Shown here piece after piece: positions 1 to 9,402 of a DNA stretch of 64,000 nt. The DNA is from UBA2979 sp963694535 (GTDB taxonomy: Bacteria; Chloroflexota; Dehalococcoidia; UBA2979), in the NCBI GenBank assembly GCA_963694535.1, contig CAVODE010000001.1, positions 1 to 64,000 on the forward strand, read 5' to 3'. The notes beneath the pieces are model-generated. The model did no database searches, was not told the DNA's origin, and saw only the letters and a list, made by a program, of their open reading frames with translations. Made by a program: the position numbers and the translations under genes. Every line of letters begins with the position of its first letter. Position 1 is the stretch's first letter.

Positions 1-1
1 C

Positions 2-1708
2 TATGCCTTTGATTGGGTGAGAATCTCTGCTGATAACTTTTTATTTTTAATTGAATTTTCGACCTATATAGACGCAATCTCTGTAGTTATGTTGATAGCG
101 ATATCGATTGTAGGCTTGATGGTTGCGATTTATTCAACGGGTTACATGCAAGGCGAGGATAGATATGGTTGGTATTTTGCAGTACTAAGTCTATTCGTTG
201 CAGCAATGCTTCTATTAGTGACATCGGGCTCGCTCATCTGGATGTATCTTGCTTGGGAAGGTGTTGGCTTGGCATCTTATTTACTCATTGGGCATTATTG
301 GGACCGTCAATCAGCTGCAGAGGCTGCTAAGAAAGCATTTATAACAACTCGAATTGGTGACGTAGGTTTGCTGATTGGAATTATTCTATTGTGGAAGGCC
401 ACTGGTAGTTTTGATATACAAACCATTATTGCAGCAGCGACATCTGGGCAGATAGGCGAGACTTATCTCACGGTAGCTATGCTGGCATTATTTGCTGGGG
501 CAGTAGGTAAGAGCGCTCAATTCCCATTACACGTGTGGCTACCTGATGCGATGGAGGGACCAACTCCGGCGTCAGCACTTATTCATGCGGCGACGATGGT
601 GGTTGCTGGAGTTTATCTGATTGCAAGATTCTCACCAGTTTACGAAGTTGTGTTAGTCGCGAGAGATGTGATTTTGTACACCGGATTATTGACCGCGTTT
701 CTAGCTGCGAGCATGGGATTGGTTACGTCTGACATTAAGCGAGTGTTGGCTTTTTCGACAATCTCGCAATTGGGCTTCATGTTTGTTGCGCTTGGTGTTG
801 GAGCAGTTGGAGCCGCAATGTTTCACGTCTTAACCCACGCTTTTTTCAAAGCTCTTTTATTTTTGGGTTCCGGGTCAGTTATTCACGCTACTGGCCGACA
901 GGAGGTTGAGTATTTAGGAGGACTGCGCCGCAAGCAACCCGTTACGGCGGCAACCTTTATCATCGGTTCGCTTGCTCTGGCAGGAATTCCGATATTTGCT
1001 GGTTTTTGGTCGAAAGATGAAATACTTCATTCGGTTTCCAGTTACGCAAGTCCTTTTGTTTATATTGTGCTGGCTGGAACAGCCGTACTAACGGCTATTT
1101 ATACGACACGACTTGTTCTCCTCACTTTTTTTGGTAGTCCTCGCGACAAATCTGCCTTCGATCATGCGCACGAGAGCCCAAGTTCAATGACAGTGCCCTT
1201 ATTGTTGCTAGGGTTGTTAGCAACTGTATCTGGTTTTTTTGTATTCGATGCTGTTGGCAAACTTTTTGGATTCAGCGGTGGTATTGGCTATCTTGTGTAC
1301 CTACATCACCCTCATGCGTTTCATATCGATTGGGCATTTGCAAGTGTTGCAACCGTTTCTTCGCTGACCGGAGTCATCATCGGCTGGGTTTACTGGCATG
1401 GTGGGGCCGAGCGGGCTATTAAAGCTCGGGCATGGTCTCCAGATCTCCATGCTCTACTTGTCAATAGATATTACCTGGATGAACTTTATCAGGGGATTAT
1501 TAATAGGGTTGTTTTGGGTTTAGCTGGGATAGTCGCTTGGTTCGATAAAAAAATTGTTAATGAAACCGGGGTCGATGGGGGAGCTCAGCTCATTGGATAT
1601 TTCGGATATCGCTTGAAGTTTCTGCAGACAGGAAAAATCCCGAATTATGCGCTGGGTATTGCTACTGGAATATTAGTGCTAAGTGTGATGGTACTGGCTC
1701 GTGCGTAG
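2..1708 (+). CDS. nuoL: NADH-quinone oxidoreductase subunit L (5' end cut by window)
   Basis: Antiporter-like membrane subunit of respiratory complex I, at the distal end of the proton-pumping arm. The reading frame is open to the first bases of the window and the N-terminal part of the usual 600-plus residue protein is missing, so the true start lies upstream; the GTG at 17 is unlikely to be the start. Visible hallmarks are the helix with the conserved glutamate (MYLAWEGVGLASYLLIG), the lysine-bearing helix (AVGKSAQFPLHVWLPDAMEGPTP, first half shown by GKSAQFPLHVW), a second Lys/His region (THAFFKALLFLGSGS) and a hydrophobic C-terminal tail matching the long lateral helix plus last TM. It is followed by nuoM after 44 bp and nuoN 17 bp further, the normal nuo order. 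Confidence 0.95.
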   Translation, partial: YAFDWVRISADNFLFLIEFSTYIDAISVVMLIAISIVGLMVAIYSTGYMQGEDRYGWYFAVLSLFVAAMLLLVTSGSLIWMYLAWEGVGLASYLLIGHYWDRQSAAEAAKKAFITTRIGDVGLLIGIILLWKATGSFDIQTIIAAATSGQIGETYLTVAMLALFAGAVGKSAQFPLHVWLPDAMEGPTPASALIHAATMVVAGVYLIARFSPVYEVVLVARDVILYTGLLTAFLAASMGLVTSDIKRVLAFSTISQLGFMFVALGVGAVGAAMFHVLTHAFFKALLFLGSGSVIHATGRQEVEYLGGLRRKQPVTAATFIIGSLALAGIPIFAGFWSKDEILHSVSSYASPFVYIVLAGTAVLTAIYTTRLVLLTFFGSPRDKSAFDHAHESPSSMTVPLLLLGLLATVSGFFVFDAVGKLFGFSGGIGYLVYLHHPHAFHIDWAFASVATVSSLTGVIIGWVYWHGGAERAIKARAWSPDLHALLVNRYYLDELYQGIINRVVLGLAGIVAWFDKKIVNETGVDGGAQLIGYFGYRLKFLQTGKIPNYALGIATGILVLSVMVLARA

Positions 1709-1752
1709 CGAATTGATTTATTTAGAAATAGAACGAATGGAGTTCAGTTAGC

Positions 1753-3240
1753 ATGACAGAAAATGACGGATATTTTCTTATAGCTCTTATTGTGCTTCCT
1801 TTGTTGAGTGCAGTTATTTTGATGATTATTCCGTCCAAGGAACGAGCCCTTGTCGTGGGACTGACTGCTATTTCCTCATTGGTGATGTTTTTCGTTTCGA
1901 TATACGTGTTTATGACATATTCCTTTGACGGCTCAACTTTTCAAGGCGTAATGTCTTATCCGTGGATTGAAAATATCGGTCTGCTTGGAGAGAATGGAAT
2001 TTCTTTAAAGGTTGGGATTGATGGTGTAACAGCGTCACTAGTGTTATTGACCGGAATAGTAGTTTTGCCAGGAACTTGGGTATCTTGGAAAATACAGTAC
2101 CGACTTAAAGATTTCTTCATTTTATTTTATATTTTGACGGCGGGTGTATACGGCGTATTTGTTCTTCTTGATTTATTTTTCTGGTTTCTTGCCTATGAAA
2201 CTGCACTGTTGCCGATGTATTTATTAATTGCAGTGTGGGGTTCCACTCGAAAAGAGTATGGGGCTATGAAACTGATGATGATGTTGATGGCCGGATCTAT
2301 TCCTATTTTTGTCGCTATTTTCGCACTTTTTGCAGAGGTTGGTCTTGGAACATTCGATATGGAAGTCCTTCTCAGTGCCCCGAAAGATGAAGGCTTTCAG
2401 AAAATCTTCTTTCCACTAGTTGCTATTGGCTGTGGCACGCTTGGAGCGATGTTCCCTTTTCATTCATGGTCACCAGATGGTCATGCTGCTGCACCAACAG
2501 CAGTTTCGATGGTGCACGCGGGTGTACTTATGAAGGTTGGTGCATTTGGCATTGTTCGTTTAGGGGCACAGATGATGCCGGAGGGCGCACTTTTTTGGGG
2601 GCCAGCACTTGTCGCTCTGGGTATAACAGCTGCTTTGTACGGAGCGATATCCGCACTTCGTCAAACGGATATGAAGATGTTGATGGGATTCTCATCGATT
2701 TCCCACATGGGATACGTGTTTGTTGGGTTGGGAACCATGAATGTGATAGGAATGACCGGCGCGGTATTGCAGATGACGGCCCATGGTTTAATGACAGCTC
2801 TGTTCTTTTTGCTCATTGGAGCCATGTACGATCAGTCGCATAATCGAGATCTTCCGAACTTTAGTGGGTTAGCGAAGCAGATGCCAATTTGGTCAGTATT
2901 CTTTGTGTTTGCGTCGCTTGCATCTTTGGGTCTACCGGGTTTATCAGGCTTTGTTGCCGAAGTTCACATATTCATCGGTGCGTTTAGATCGTATCCGATT
3001 GTCGGTGGATTAGCAGTTCTTACTGCGGCTATCACTACCACCTATCTGATGAGGGCACTGGCGCAGTCATTTTTTGGCGAGGCCAATCCGAAGTGGGATT
3101 CGTTGAATGAGATGACATGGATTGAACGTTCGGGTGCGGCTGTTTTAGTGGGCGCGATTTTATTGCTTGGCCTTTGGCCATCTCCGTGGATTGATAGAAT
3201 TGCACCGTCAATTAGCCAAATTCCTGGCTTAATGATGTAA
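1753..3240 (+). CDS. nuoM: NADH-quinone oxidoreductase subunit M
   Basis: Proton-translocating antiporter-like subunit of complex I; 495 residues, normal length, almost entirely transmembrane. The conserved glutamate of TM5 is E149 in FLAYETALLPMY. The helix preceding PFHSWSPDGHAAAPTA reads CGTLGAM, so the lysine that most NuoM proteins carry about seven residues before PxH is leucine (L230) here; the second lysine (K261, in LMKVGAFG) is present. The HSWSPDGHAAAPTAVSM variant resembles a NuoM subtype I recall from several phyla, so this is probably not a mutation. ATG start with GGAG about 10 bp upstream. It is the middle gene of nuoL-nuoM-nuoN. Confidence 0.95.
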   Translation: MTENDGYFLIALIVLPLLSAVILMIIPSKERALVVGLTAISSLVMFFVSIYVFMTYSFDGSTFQGVMSYPWIENIGLLGENGISLKVGIDGVTASLVLLTGIVVLPGTWVSWKIQYRLKDFFILFYILTAGVYGVFVLLDLFFWFLAYETALLPMYLLIAVWGSTRKEYGAMKLMMMLMAGSIPIFVAIFALFAEVGLGTFDMEVLLSAPKDEGFQKIFFPLVAIGCGTLGAMFPFHSWSPDGHAAAPTAVSMVHAGVLMKVGAFGIVRLGAQMMPEGALFWGPALVALGITAALYGAISALRQTDMKMLMGFSSISHMGYVFVGLGTMNVIGMTGAVLQMTAHGLMTALFFLLIGAMYDQSHNRDLPNFSGLAKQMPIWSVFFVFASLASLGLPGLSGFVAEVHIFIGAFRSYPIVGGLAVLTAAITTTYLMRALAQSFFGEANPKWDSLNEMTWIERSGAAVLVGAILLLGLWPSPWIDRIAPSISQIPGLMM

Positions 3241-3257
3241 GAGGGGGAAGTAAAGCT

Positions 3258-4733
3258 GTGACAGATATTTTTGGTCAAACACTTAATCTAAATTATGTTC
3301 TTCTGTTGCCTGAGATTGTTTTATTACTTTCAGCGATGCTTGTTATTGGAATTGATGCTTTTAAACGCCAACTCAATGTTTCCGATAACGTACCAGTCGG
3401 GCTTGCCTTGGCGGGTCTGGTAGTTGCCTTAGCCTTATCAATTCTGCAGGTGAATGTGGATGAGGATTTTGCCAGACTTATTCAGGTAGACTCTTTTACG
3501 AACTTCTTTCGGATCTTATTTATAGCGATCACGCTTGTAATTATTGTTGGTTCACATGAATATATAGAAAAATCAGTGTCTCATGTAGGTGAGTTTTACG
3601 GATTGTTATTGTTGGCAACCGTTGGTGCTATGTTGATGGCTTCGGCGAGAGAGCTACTGACGGCTTATTTAGCGATTGAATTACTATCTTTCTCGCTCTA
3701 CATTGCGGTATCACTAGCTCGGTCTGATCGACGCTCGGGTGAGGCATCCCTGAAATATGTGCTGCTTGGGGGAGTCGCTTCTGCTTCATTGTTGTATGGA
3801 CTCAGCATGATTTATGGAGTCACAGGTGCTACACAGTATCACGAAATAAGTGCAGTTTTGAGTGCTGGTGATACGGGCCTCACTACGCCACTATTACTTG
3901 GCTTGGTATTAATCATAGTGGGACTAGGATTCAAGGCTTCTGCAGTGCCATTTCATATGTGGACGCCCGATGCATATGAAGGGGCCCCAATTCCGGTCAC
4001 CGCTTTCCTATCAGCAACTTCAAAGGCCGCAACAATTGCGTTATTACTTCGTTGGTTTGGGGGGCCGTTATTACCGATAGCTTCTGACTGGCAATTCATA
4101 TTAAGTGGATTAGCAGTGGCGACGATGGTTGTAGGAAACCTTGTTGCAATGCAACAAGTGAATATTAAGCGACTACTTGCTTATTCATCGATTGGTCAAA
4201 TGGGCTATATGCTCATGGCAATTGTGGCGGTTGGTAGTGGGTACGGCAGCGATGCTACGTCTGCAGTTTTGGTTCATCTGGCAGGGTATATAATCACTAA
4301 TCTTTTGGTATTTATCTCAGTTACTCATTTCTTCAATCAGACAGGTCAAGAGGAGATTAGTAGTTTCAAAGGACTTGCACAATCTAACCCTTATCTTGCA
4401 CTAATGATTACAGCGGGTTTGTTTTCACTTGCAGGCATGCCTCTATTGGTCGGTTTTTTCACAAAGTTTATATTATTTCAAGCGATTGTTTCAGCGGGAC
4501 ATTTAGGATTAGTCACTATTGCAATTGTGGCGTCTACCGTTTCTCTTTATTACTACCTTATGGTTATCCGTCAAATGTATTTGTATGAACCAGAGGAGGG
4601 TACCGAGCAATGGAAACTATCTGTAACCGGGTATGTGACTACGCTCGCCTTGTTTGTCTCGTTAGTGGTATTTGGCTTGTGGGGTACGCCACTCTACGCG
4701 GCGGCTGATGCTGCTGCTTCGGGAATGTTTTAG
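3258..4733 (+). CDS. nuoN: NADH-quinone oxidoreductase subunit N
   Basis: Third antiporter-like subunit of complex I, 491 residues, about 14 predicted membrane segments. It keeps the acidic helix (TAYLAIELLSFSLYIAVS) and the lysine helix (GLGFKASAVPFHMWTPDAYEG) of active NuoN. GTG start at 3258, preceded by the purine-rich GAGGGGGAAG and 17 bp after the nuoM stop, so it is co-translated with nuoM. It is the last nuo gene: the next gene begins 77 bp later and is unrelated. The 77 bp gap has a T-run soon after the stop but no convincing terminator stem. Confidence 0.95.
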   Translation: MTDIFGQTLNLNYVLLLPEIVLLLSAMLVIGIDAFKRQLNVSDNVPVGLALAGLVVALALSILQVNVDEDFARLIQVDSFTNFFRILFIAITLVIIVGSHEYIEKSVSHVGEFYGLLLLATVGAMLMASARELLTAYLAIELLSFSLYIAVSLARSDRRSGEASLKYVLLGGVASASLLYGLSMIYGVTGATQYHEISAVLSAGDTGLTTPLLLGLVLIIVGLGFKASAVPFHMWTPDAYEGAPIPVTAFLSATSKAATIALLLRWFGGPLLPIASDWQFILSGLAVATMVVGNLVAMQQVNIKRLLAYSSIGQMGYMLMAIVAVGSGYGSDATSAVLVHLAGYIITNLLVFISVTHFFNQTGQEEISSFKGLAQSNPYLALMITAGLFSLAGMPLLVGFFTKFILFQAIVSAGHLGLVTIAIVASTVSLYYYLMVIRQMYLYEPEEGTEQWKLSVTGYVTTLALFVSLVVFGLWGTPLYAAADAAASGMF

Positions 4734-4810
4734 TTCTGTTTTTTTCTTACCGATTAACTGGTTTATTGACTGTGGCAGATAATGTTTTATATTCGATAGA
4801 GGGTGCCTGA

Positions 4811-5878
4811 ATGTCTACTGATGGATGGCCTGATTCAAAATGGACACCCGAAGTAATTATTGATGGGTTATGGAGGCTTCGAACTCCAATGACTTCTGAG
4901 GCACTTCCATGGGTTTTTGCCTATTTGTTTAGAACTTCTGACGGAATAGCTTTATTTGACAGTGGTCACGGAACAGCAAAAGCTCAAGCATCTCTAAAGG
5001 CCCAAATCGAAGGACTTGGGTTTGAGATGAAAGATATACACAGTCTTATGATTTCTCACGCTCATCCAGATCATCTGGGAATGGCCTCATGGATCAAGGA
5101 GTCGGCAGCTAACTGCAAGATAATGATGATTGATGTTGAAGCTGATTGGTATGCCGACAATGGCAGTGGAAGTAAAAATTGGGTTGAGCAAAATAATTTA
5201 TGGATGGTCAAGCATGGGGTGCTGGAGAGTGAGATTAAGGCTGAGAGCGAAGCCATCAATAAAAAATCTGCCATAGTGGATTCTGGCGACAGAGACAGAT
5301 CGTGGTTTCATAGCAAGATTAATCCAGATGTACTTCTCCAGGACAATGATGTGATAGAAATCGGTAGCTGGTCGCTTCAAGCTTTGTGGACGCCTGGACA
5401 TACTCCTGGCCATCTTTGTGTTTATATTCCAGACCACGACCTTCTCCTTACTGGCGATCATGTACTCGGTCGTATCACGCCAAATGTTTCTATGTCGCCG
5501 GATGATGAGAGCAGTCGTCGAGATCCGTTGACTGAATTTTTAGATTCTTTGGCAAAGATTAAAAAATACAAGACGAGTGTTGGTTTACCAGCTCATGAGA
5601 AACTTATTCCCAAATTGTCAGAACGGTGCTCAGAATTGATTCAGCATCATTCAAACAGATGTGATGAGGTAATGCTTGGGATTGCTGGTGCGAAGCAAGC
5701 CTCTGCCAGCGATATTTCATCGAGAGTTACTTGGAACAAACCGTTTGAAGGATTCTCTATTTTTAAGAAGCGAATGGCTCTGGGTGAAACTCTAGCTCAT
5801 CTTTACTATCTAGAGGGGCGAGGTGAAGTGAGAAGCCACTCTGATGAGGAAACAGCTATCACCTGGTCATTGGCTTAA
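4811..5878 (+). CDS. MBL-fold metallo-hydrolase (beta-lactamase superfamily)
   Basis: Cytosolic zinc-dependent hydrolase of the metallo-beta-lactamase superfamily; substrate unknown. The di-metal signature HAHPDH lies at residues 83-88, the third ligand region is TPGHTPGH (194-201) and the metal-bridging aspartate is in TGDH (214-217). A C-terminal alpha-helical stretch (about 255-345) resembles the winged-helix tail seen in LACTB2-like members. No signal peptide. It follows nuoN by 77 bp on the same strand and converges on the PP2C-like gene, with only 7 bp between the stops. Confidence 0.85.
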   Translation: MSTDGWPDSKWTPEVIIDGLWRLRTPMTSEALPWVFAYLFRTSDGIALFDSGHGTAKAQASLKAQIEGLGFEMKDIHSLMISHAHPDHLGMASWIKESAANCKIMMIDVEADWYADNGSGSKNWVEQNNLWMVKHGVLESEIKAESEAINKKSAIVDSGDRDRSWFHSKINPDVLLQDNDVIEIGSWSLQALWTPGHTPGHLCVYIPDHDLLLTGDHVLGRITPNVSMSPDDESSRRDPLTEFLDSLAKIKKYKTSVGLPAHEKLIPKLSERCSELIQHHSNRCDEVMLGIAGAKQASASDISSRVTWNKPFEGFSIFKKRMALGETLAHLYYLEGRGEVRSHSDEETAITWSLA

Positions 5879-5885
5879 TCGAGCC

Positions 5886-7766
5886 TTACTCACCTTCAAA
5901 TATTTTTATGAATCTTAAAATTTTGGATTTTGTAAGCAAATATAGAGTCTCATCGTCAGAGGCTATGTCTATGATTTCAACAAATACGGGGTGTCTATAT
6001 ATTCCTAGGAGCGCGTGGTCGGTGCCCACTACTAAAATACGCCGTTGCCCAGGTTCAGCGACGTACGCGAGCGCGTGGGTAGGATCTGTAGCAAGTGCGG
6101 TAGCTGAATTAATTGGTGGAATGGGTTTTGGTTTCATGGTGATTGGGTTTGTAAGTTGGATAGACATGAATTCCACGCTTGTAAGAAGCAATGGGTTACC
6201 GGATTCGTCTAGATTAATTGATATTACGTTAGGTATAAATTGCGAAGGTAAGGATTCGCTGTTAGGGCGAAGCGCATTTAGTTCTAATTTATAGAGACTG
6301 AGTAAGCCCTCAGAATCCACTGCAAGAAGTAGATTCTGAGAGACTGTGATTTCTAAGATTTGGTTAGCAGGCATAGTTCTTGGTAGACCAAGAGGTCGTG
6401 GTAATCCATCATGCGTATTTTTATAGGCAAAAAATGTGCCATTTGTATCGAGGATGATCAACCGGTCTCGTAATTCATCCCAGGTAATTGAGAGAGGACT
6501 GTCCGCAGGTGTTCCTTGATATGTATCGCCTTGTTGGTAGATTATGGTTGAGTAATCGGTCCTTTCCAGATTACTTCGTAATACCTGGCCGCCGGCTTGA
6601 TCAATCGACCATAGTCGCCCGCCACCAAATACGATTGTTGTCATTTCATGGGTCGTTTGGTAATTCTCGTTGAACGTGATGAGTGTGGTTAATGACGTTA
6701 CTTCCCATGAAATTTTAACCGTATTGAGCCGGTCGAGAACTTCATTTTTAAGTTGGCTGAGCTCCTTATCATTTGGCGTAATGGATAAGCCCGTCTTAAT
6801 ATGAACAAGTGCTGAGTTCAGATATGATTTAGTTTCGCTCAATGAATCTGATTTATCAGAATTGCTTATAGCTTCCGTAGACAAGATTTGAATATCTAAC
6901 ACTAACTGGTCATACTGATTCCAAAAGTCGATACGACCAGCATTCTGTATATTTGTGCACAGAGGGAATAGCCCTAGAAAAAAAACGAGAGCGAGTAAAA
7001 TTAACTTCCAGTTTTTAAAACCCCTTTTGATTGGTCCTATAAGTAGCTTTTTGGGAGAGATGAAATTGGTTGGGTGGGGAGATTTGGTGGAGTCTTTATA
7101 TGTGTTGGCTGACTCCTGGATTGAGCTTTGTGTTGATTCAGATTGGCTGCTTTGCCAGGTGAGTAAAACAGCGGAAGCATGAGGAATGTCCCTGACGTAA
7201 TTAACGATATCTGTCCACGTATTTTCTAAGGTATTCTTCGTGGTCATAATTTCTTCAAGACTTTCATCGAAACGTGTAGTGGAAGTCGTAAGCAACAGTT
7301 GTTGATCCCGCAAGTTGGTGTTGAAAAACCTAATAGCCGTAGGCGTATTAGTCGCTCCGATAGGAGCCGCTGCTGCATGACCTTCGGTTGTAAGCGAGAA
7401 TAATTCATCACCATCTCGCAGAAAACAATGTGTAGTTCCCACGAGGCCAATAATTGCTTGATCTTCAAGTACTTCAATACAGGCGATTGCAACAACTGGC
7501 TTGTCTTCAAATTTTTTATTTTGCGTGTTTGTTGTAAGCTGCTGTTGTATGCTCTGGACCGCCATTTCAATACCAAATGTTCGGCTTCTATTTCGGTCTA
7601 TTAGTGATTGTTGTAATTCAGTTATTAACGCTTGAGCTATTTCATCTGATCGAGTAATGGCATTGGCGGTCAAGGGTTCGACTAGAACCACTATCGTCGC
7701 GTTGTTAGCTGCGGCAACTTTTCGAATTACTAGTGCGGAATCTCTTTCTACTTGGTTCGAAGGCAT
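5886..7766 (-). CDS. Membrane-anchored protein: PP2C-like N-terminal domain, one TM helix, beta-propeller-like C-terminal domain
   Basis: No named family recognised. The first ~205 residues show a strand pattern like a PPM/PP2C phosphatase (VVAIACIEVLEDQAIIGLVG, HCFLRDGDELFSLTTEGHA), but I see no clear set of metal-binding aspartates, so it may be a pseudo-phosphatase or a sensor. A low-complexity Ser/Thr/Gln linker follows (about 205-240), then one TM helix (NWKLILLALVFFLGLFPL, about 252-271 counted from the ATG at 7766). A helical hairpin and repeated blades such as SPLSITWDELRDRLIILDTNG suggest a six-to-seven-bladed propeller outside the membrane. Start uncertain: TTG at 7793 would add nine residues; neither start has a strong Shine-Dalgarno sequence. 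Confidence 0.65.
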   Translation of the reverse strand: MPSNQVERDSALVIRKVAAANNATIVVLVEPLTANAITRSDEIAQALITELQQSLIDRNRSRTFGIEMAVQSIQQQLTTNTQNKKFEDKPVVAIACIEVLEDQAIIGLVGTTHCFLRDGDELFSLTTEGHAAAAPIGATNTPTAIRFFNTNLRDQQLLLTTSTTRFDESLEEIMTTKNTLENTWTDIVNYVRDIPHASAVLLTWQSSQSESTQSSIQESANTYKDSTKSPHPTNFISPKKLLIGPIKRGFKNWKLILLALVFFLGLFPLCTNIQNAGRIDFWNQYDQLVLDIQILSTEAISNSDKSDSLSETKSYLNSALVHIKTGLSITPNDKELSQLKNEVLDRLNTVKISWEVTSLTTLITFNENYQTTHEMTTIVFGGGRLWSIDQAGGQVLRSNLERTDYSTIIYQQGDTYQGTPADSPLSITWDELRDRLIILDTNGTFFAYKNTHDGLPRPLGLPRTMPANQILEITVSQNLLLAVDSEGLLSLYKLELNALRPNSESLPSQFIPNVISINLDESGNPLLLTSVEFMSIQLTNPITMKPKPIPPINSATALATDPTHALAYVAEPGQRRILVVGTDHALLGIYRHPVFVEIIDIASDDETLYLLTKSKILRFIKIFEGE

Positions 7767-7873
7767 GGGAAATTGTTGTATCCAGAGGGTCAAGCGACAC
7801 GCTCACTTCTGCTTCTAGCGATTTTGTCTATGTATTGCTGCAGTAGCGGCAATACATAGTTATATTTAAATTT

Positions 7874-8272
7874 ATGACAGATAACAATTCCAGCTCCGAT
7901 ATGTCAATAATACAGGCAACAAGCGAAGTACTTCTCCAAAGAACTGCTGAAAGCCTATCTGAATTATTGAAGGAGTTAGTTAAAAAATTCGATCCTTTTC
8001 CATCATACCCTGGAGCATTTTTTGCGTACGGGATTGAAATCGACGCTCCAAAATTTATTGCGGCTGATTTGGGTTGCGTGATTCTGGGAAATGACGGGGG
8101 CTTATATGAGTTTCAAATTGGTCTCGATGCTGAGCAAATTGCAGCTGGTGCTGATCCGATGAGCACGCGTGAAGAGTCTCTCGTGGCGCTTGATCTACCT
8201 GATATTGAATATATTCCTTTAGCATATGAAGCGATCAGGACTGCTACTTTGCGGTTAGGGCAGGCACGTTAG
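7874..8272 (+). CDS. Hypothetical protein, 132 aa
   Basis: Unrecognised small soluble protein, rich in Asp/Glu and Ala. An N-terminal helical region (about 10-38) leads into an alpha/beta core (GAFFAYGIEIDAPKFIAADLG, GGLYEFQIGLDA) and a C-terminal helix (PLAYEAIRTATLRLG). No cysteines in metal-binding arrangement, no signal peptide, no membrane segment. ATG start after an AT-rich leader without an obvious ribosome-binding site. It lies between a divergent gene (7766, minus) and a convergent one (8290, minus), so it forms a single-gene unit. Codon use looks like the neighbours, supporting a real gene. Confidence 0.6.
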   Translation: MTDNNSSSDMSIIQATSEVLLQRTAESLSELLKELVKKFDPFPSYPGAFFAYGIEIDAPKFIAADLGCVILGNDGGLYEFQIGLDAEQIAAGADPMSTREESLVALDLPDIEYIPLAYEAIRTATLRLGQAR

Positions 8273-8289
8273 CGCCGATTACCAACCTA

Positions 8290-9339
8290 TTATTCAATAG
8301 TGACTCGCCTACCCTCTCTTCTTGAGTGATATGTAGCCTCGATGACTTTCATGTAGTTGAGGCCGTCCGAGAAGTTAGTAAGTATGACTGGATTTCCTAA
8401 TCGAATTGAGTTAATAAAATCGACCTCAACTTGCCAGCCAGCGGTAGTGCCTTCATCGTGCGGCATAGGCGCAACCTGCCCATCGAGTGGTGTAAATTCC
8501 AGTGTATCAGTCGCAAAAGACCACTTTAGGGTTCCTTTGCTTCCATATATGACGGCTCCGTTTGTTCCTTCCGGATCATTTGTGATGGTGGACAGCCTGT
8601 AAATCACCCTTGAACCACTCATCTGCCTTGCTATAACGTTTAGACTATCTGGAATTTCAATCGCAATTTCAGAATTGGTTTCGGGATTCATTTTTTTGTT
8701 TATAGTCGTGTGTCCATCTGCAATGACAGATTCGGTAGGTCCTAACCAACGCTCCATGATTTCTACAGCGATTCCATAGACCATTACGTTCATTCCACTG
8801 TACTCAGTGCGTTCTCTCCAATGGAGCGGAGCATTTGGGTTGAGACCTTGGCCTGACAGTACGGAAAAATGAGTTTCACGGATGGTACCTAAGTCTCCGT
8901 TTTCACCCTCGTTAACCAGTCTCTTGATTGTTTTCCATGAGCCAAAATCCATTGGTGCAGGAACAATTTGACTCACAAGGCTCGGATTTTGTTGTGCCGT
9001 ATCCAGCATTTCCTGCGCCTCTGTGGCATTCATCGACATCCTAGCCTCAACTAATACGTGCTTACTCGCATTAAGCGATGCTATTGTGAAGTCACGATGC
9101 ATGTACGGCCAGGTTCCGATACAGATGGCATCAATGTTGGGATCATTAATTACGTCCAACGGATCCACAGTTACTCGAGCGGATAAATTAAATGCGCTTG
9201 ATACTGCTTCGGCACTCTCTTTGGTCCTGTTGGCGATAGCAACTATCTCTACATCAGGAATTGCAAGGAATTCTGGAATATGCTTTGCTCGTGTATTGCC
9301 GCCGGCTCCGATGAGTCCGATACGAATGGTGTTATTCAT
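8290..9339 (-). CDS. Gfo/Idh/MocA family NAD(P)-dependent oxidoreductase
   Basis: Predicted cytosolic oxidoreductase, 349 residues. The N-terminal Rossmann fold has the dinucleotide loop IGLIGAGGNTRAKH (7-20) and the NRTKE acidic/basic end of beta2. The usual catalytic E-K-P motif reads VEARMS (E98-A99-R100), so the conserved lysine is replaced. The C-terminal domain has the typical sheet (LHWRERTEYSGMNVMVYG, GSKGTLKWSF). Substrate unknown, probably a sugar or polyol derivative. AGGAAA lies 5 bp before the ATG. It is divergent from the DinB-like gene, with only about 60 bp between starts, so promoters must overlap there. Confidence 0.85.
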   Translation of the reverse strand: MNNTIRIGLIGAGGNTRAKHIPEFLAIPDVEIVAIANRTKESAEAVSSAFNLSARVTVDPLDVINDPNIDAICIGTWPYMHRDFTIASLNASKHVLVEARMSMNATEAQEMLDTAQQNPSLVSQIVPAPMDFGSWKTIKRLVNEGENGDLGTIRETHFSVLSGQGLNPNAPLHWRERTEYSGMNVMVYGIAVEIMERWLGPTESVIADGHTTINKKMNPETNSEIAIEIPDSLNVIARQMSGSRVIYRLSTITNDPEGTNGAVIYGSKGTLKWSFATDTLEFTPLDGQVAPMPHDEGTTAGWQVEVDFINSIRLGNPVILTNFSDGLNYMKVIEATYHSRREGRRVTIE

Positions 9340-9402
9340 TGAGTTTCCTATATGGTTATCGTTTATTATCTATTGCAGAGTATAAGCAATTGGAGGTGTT
9401 GG

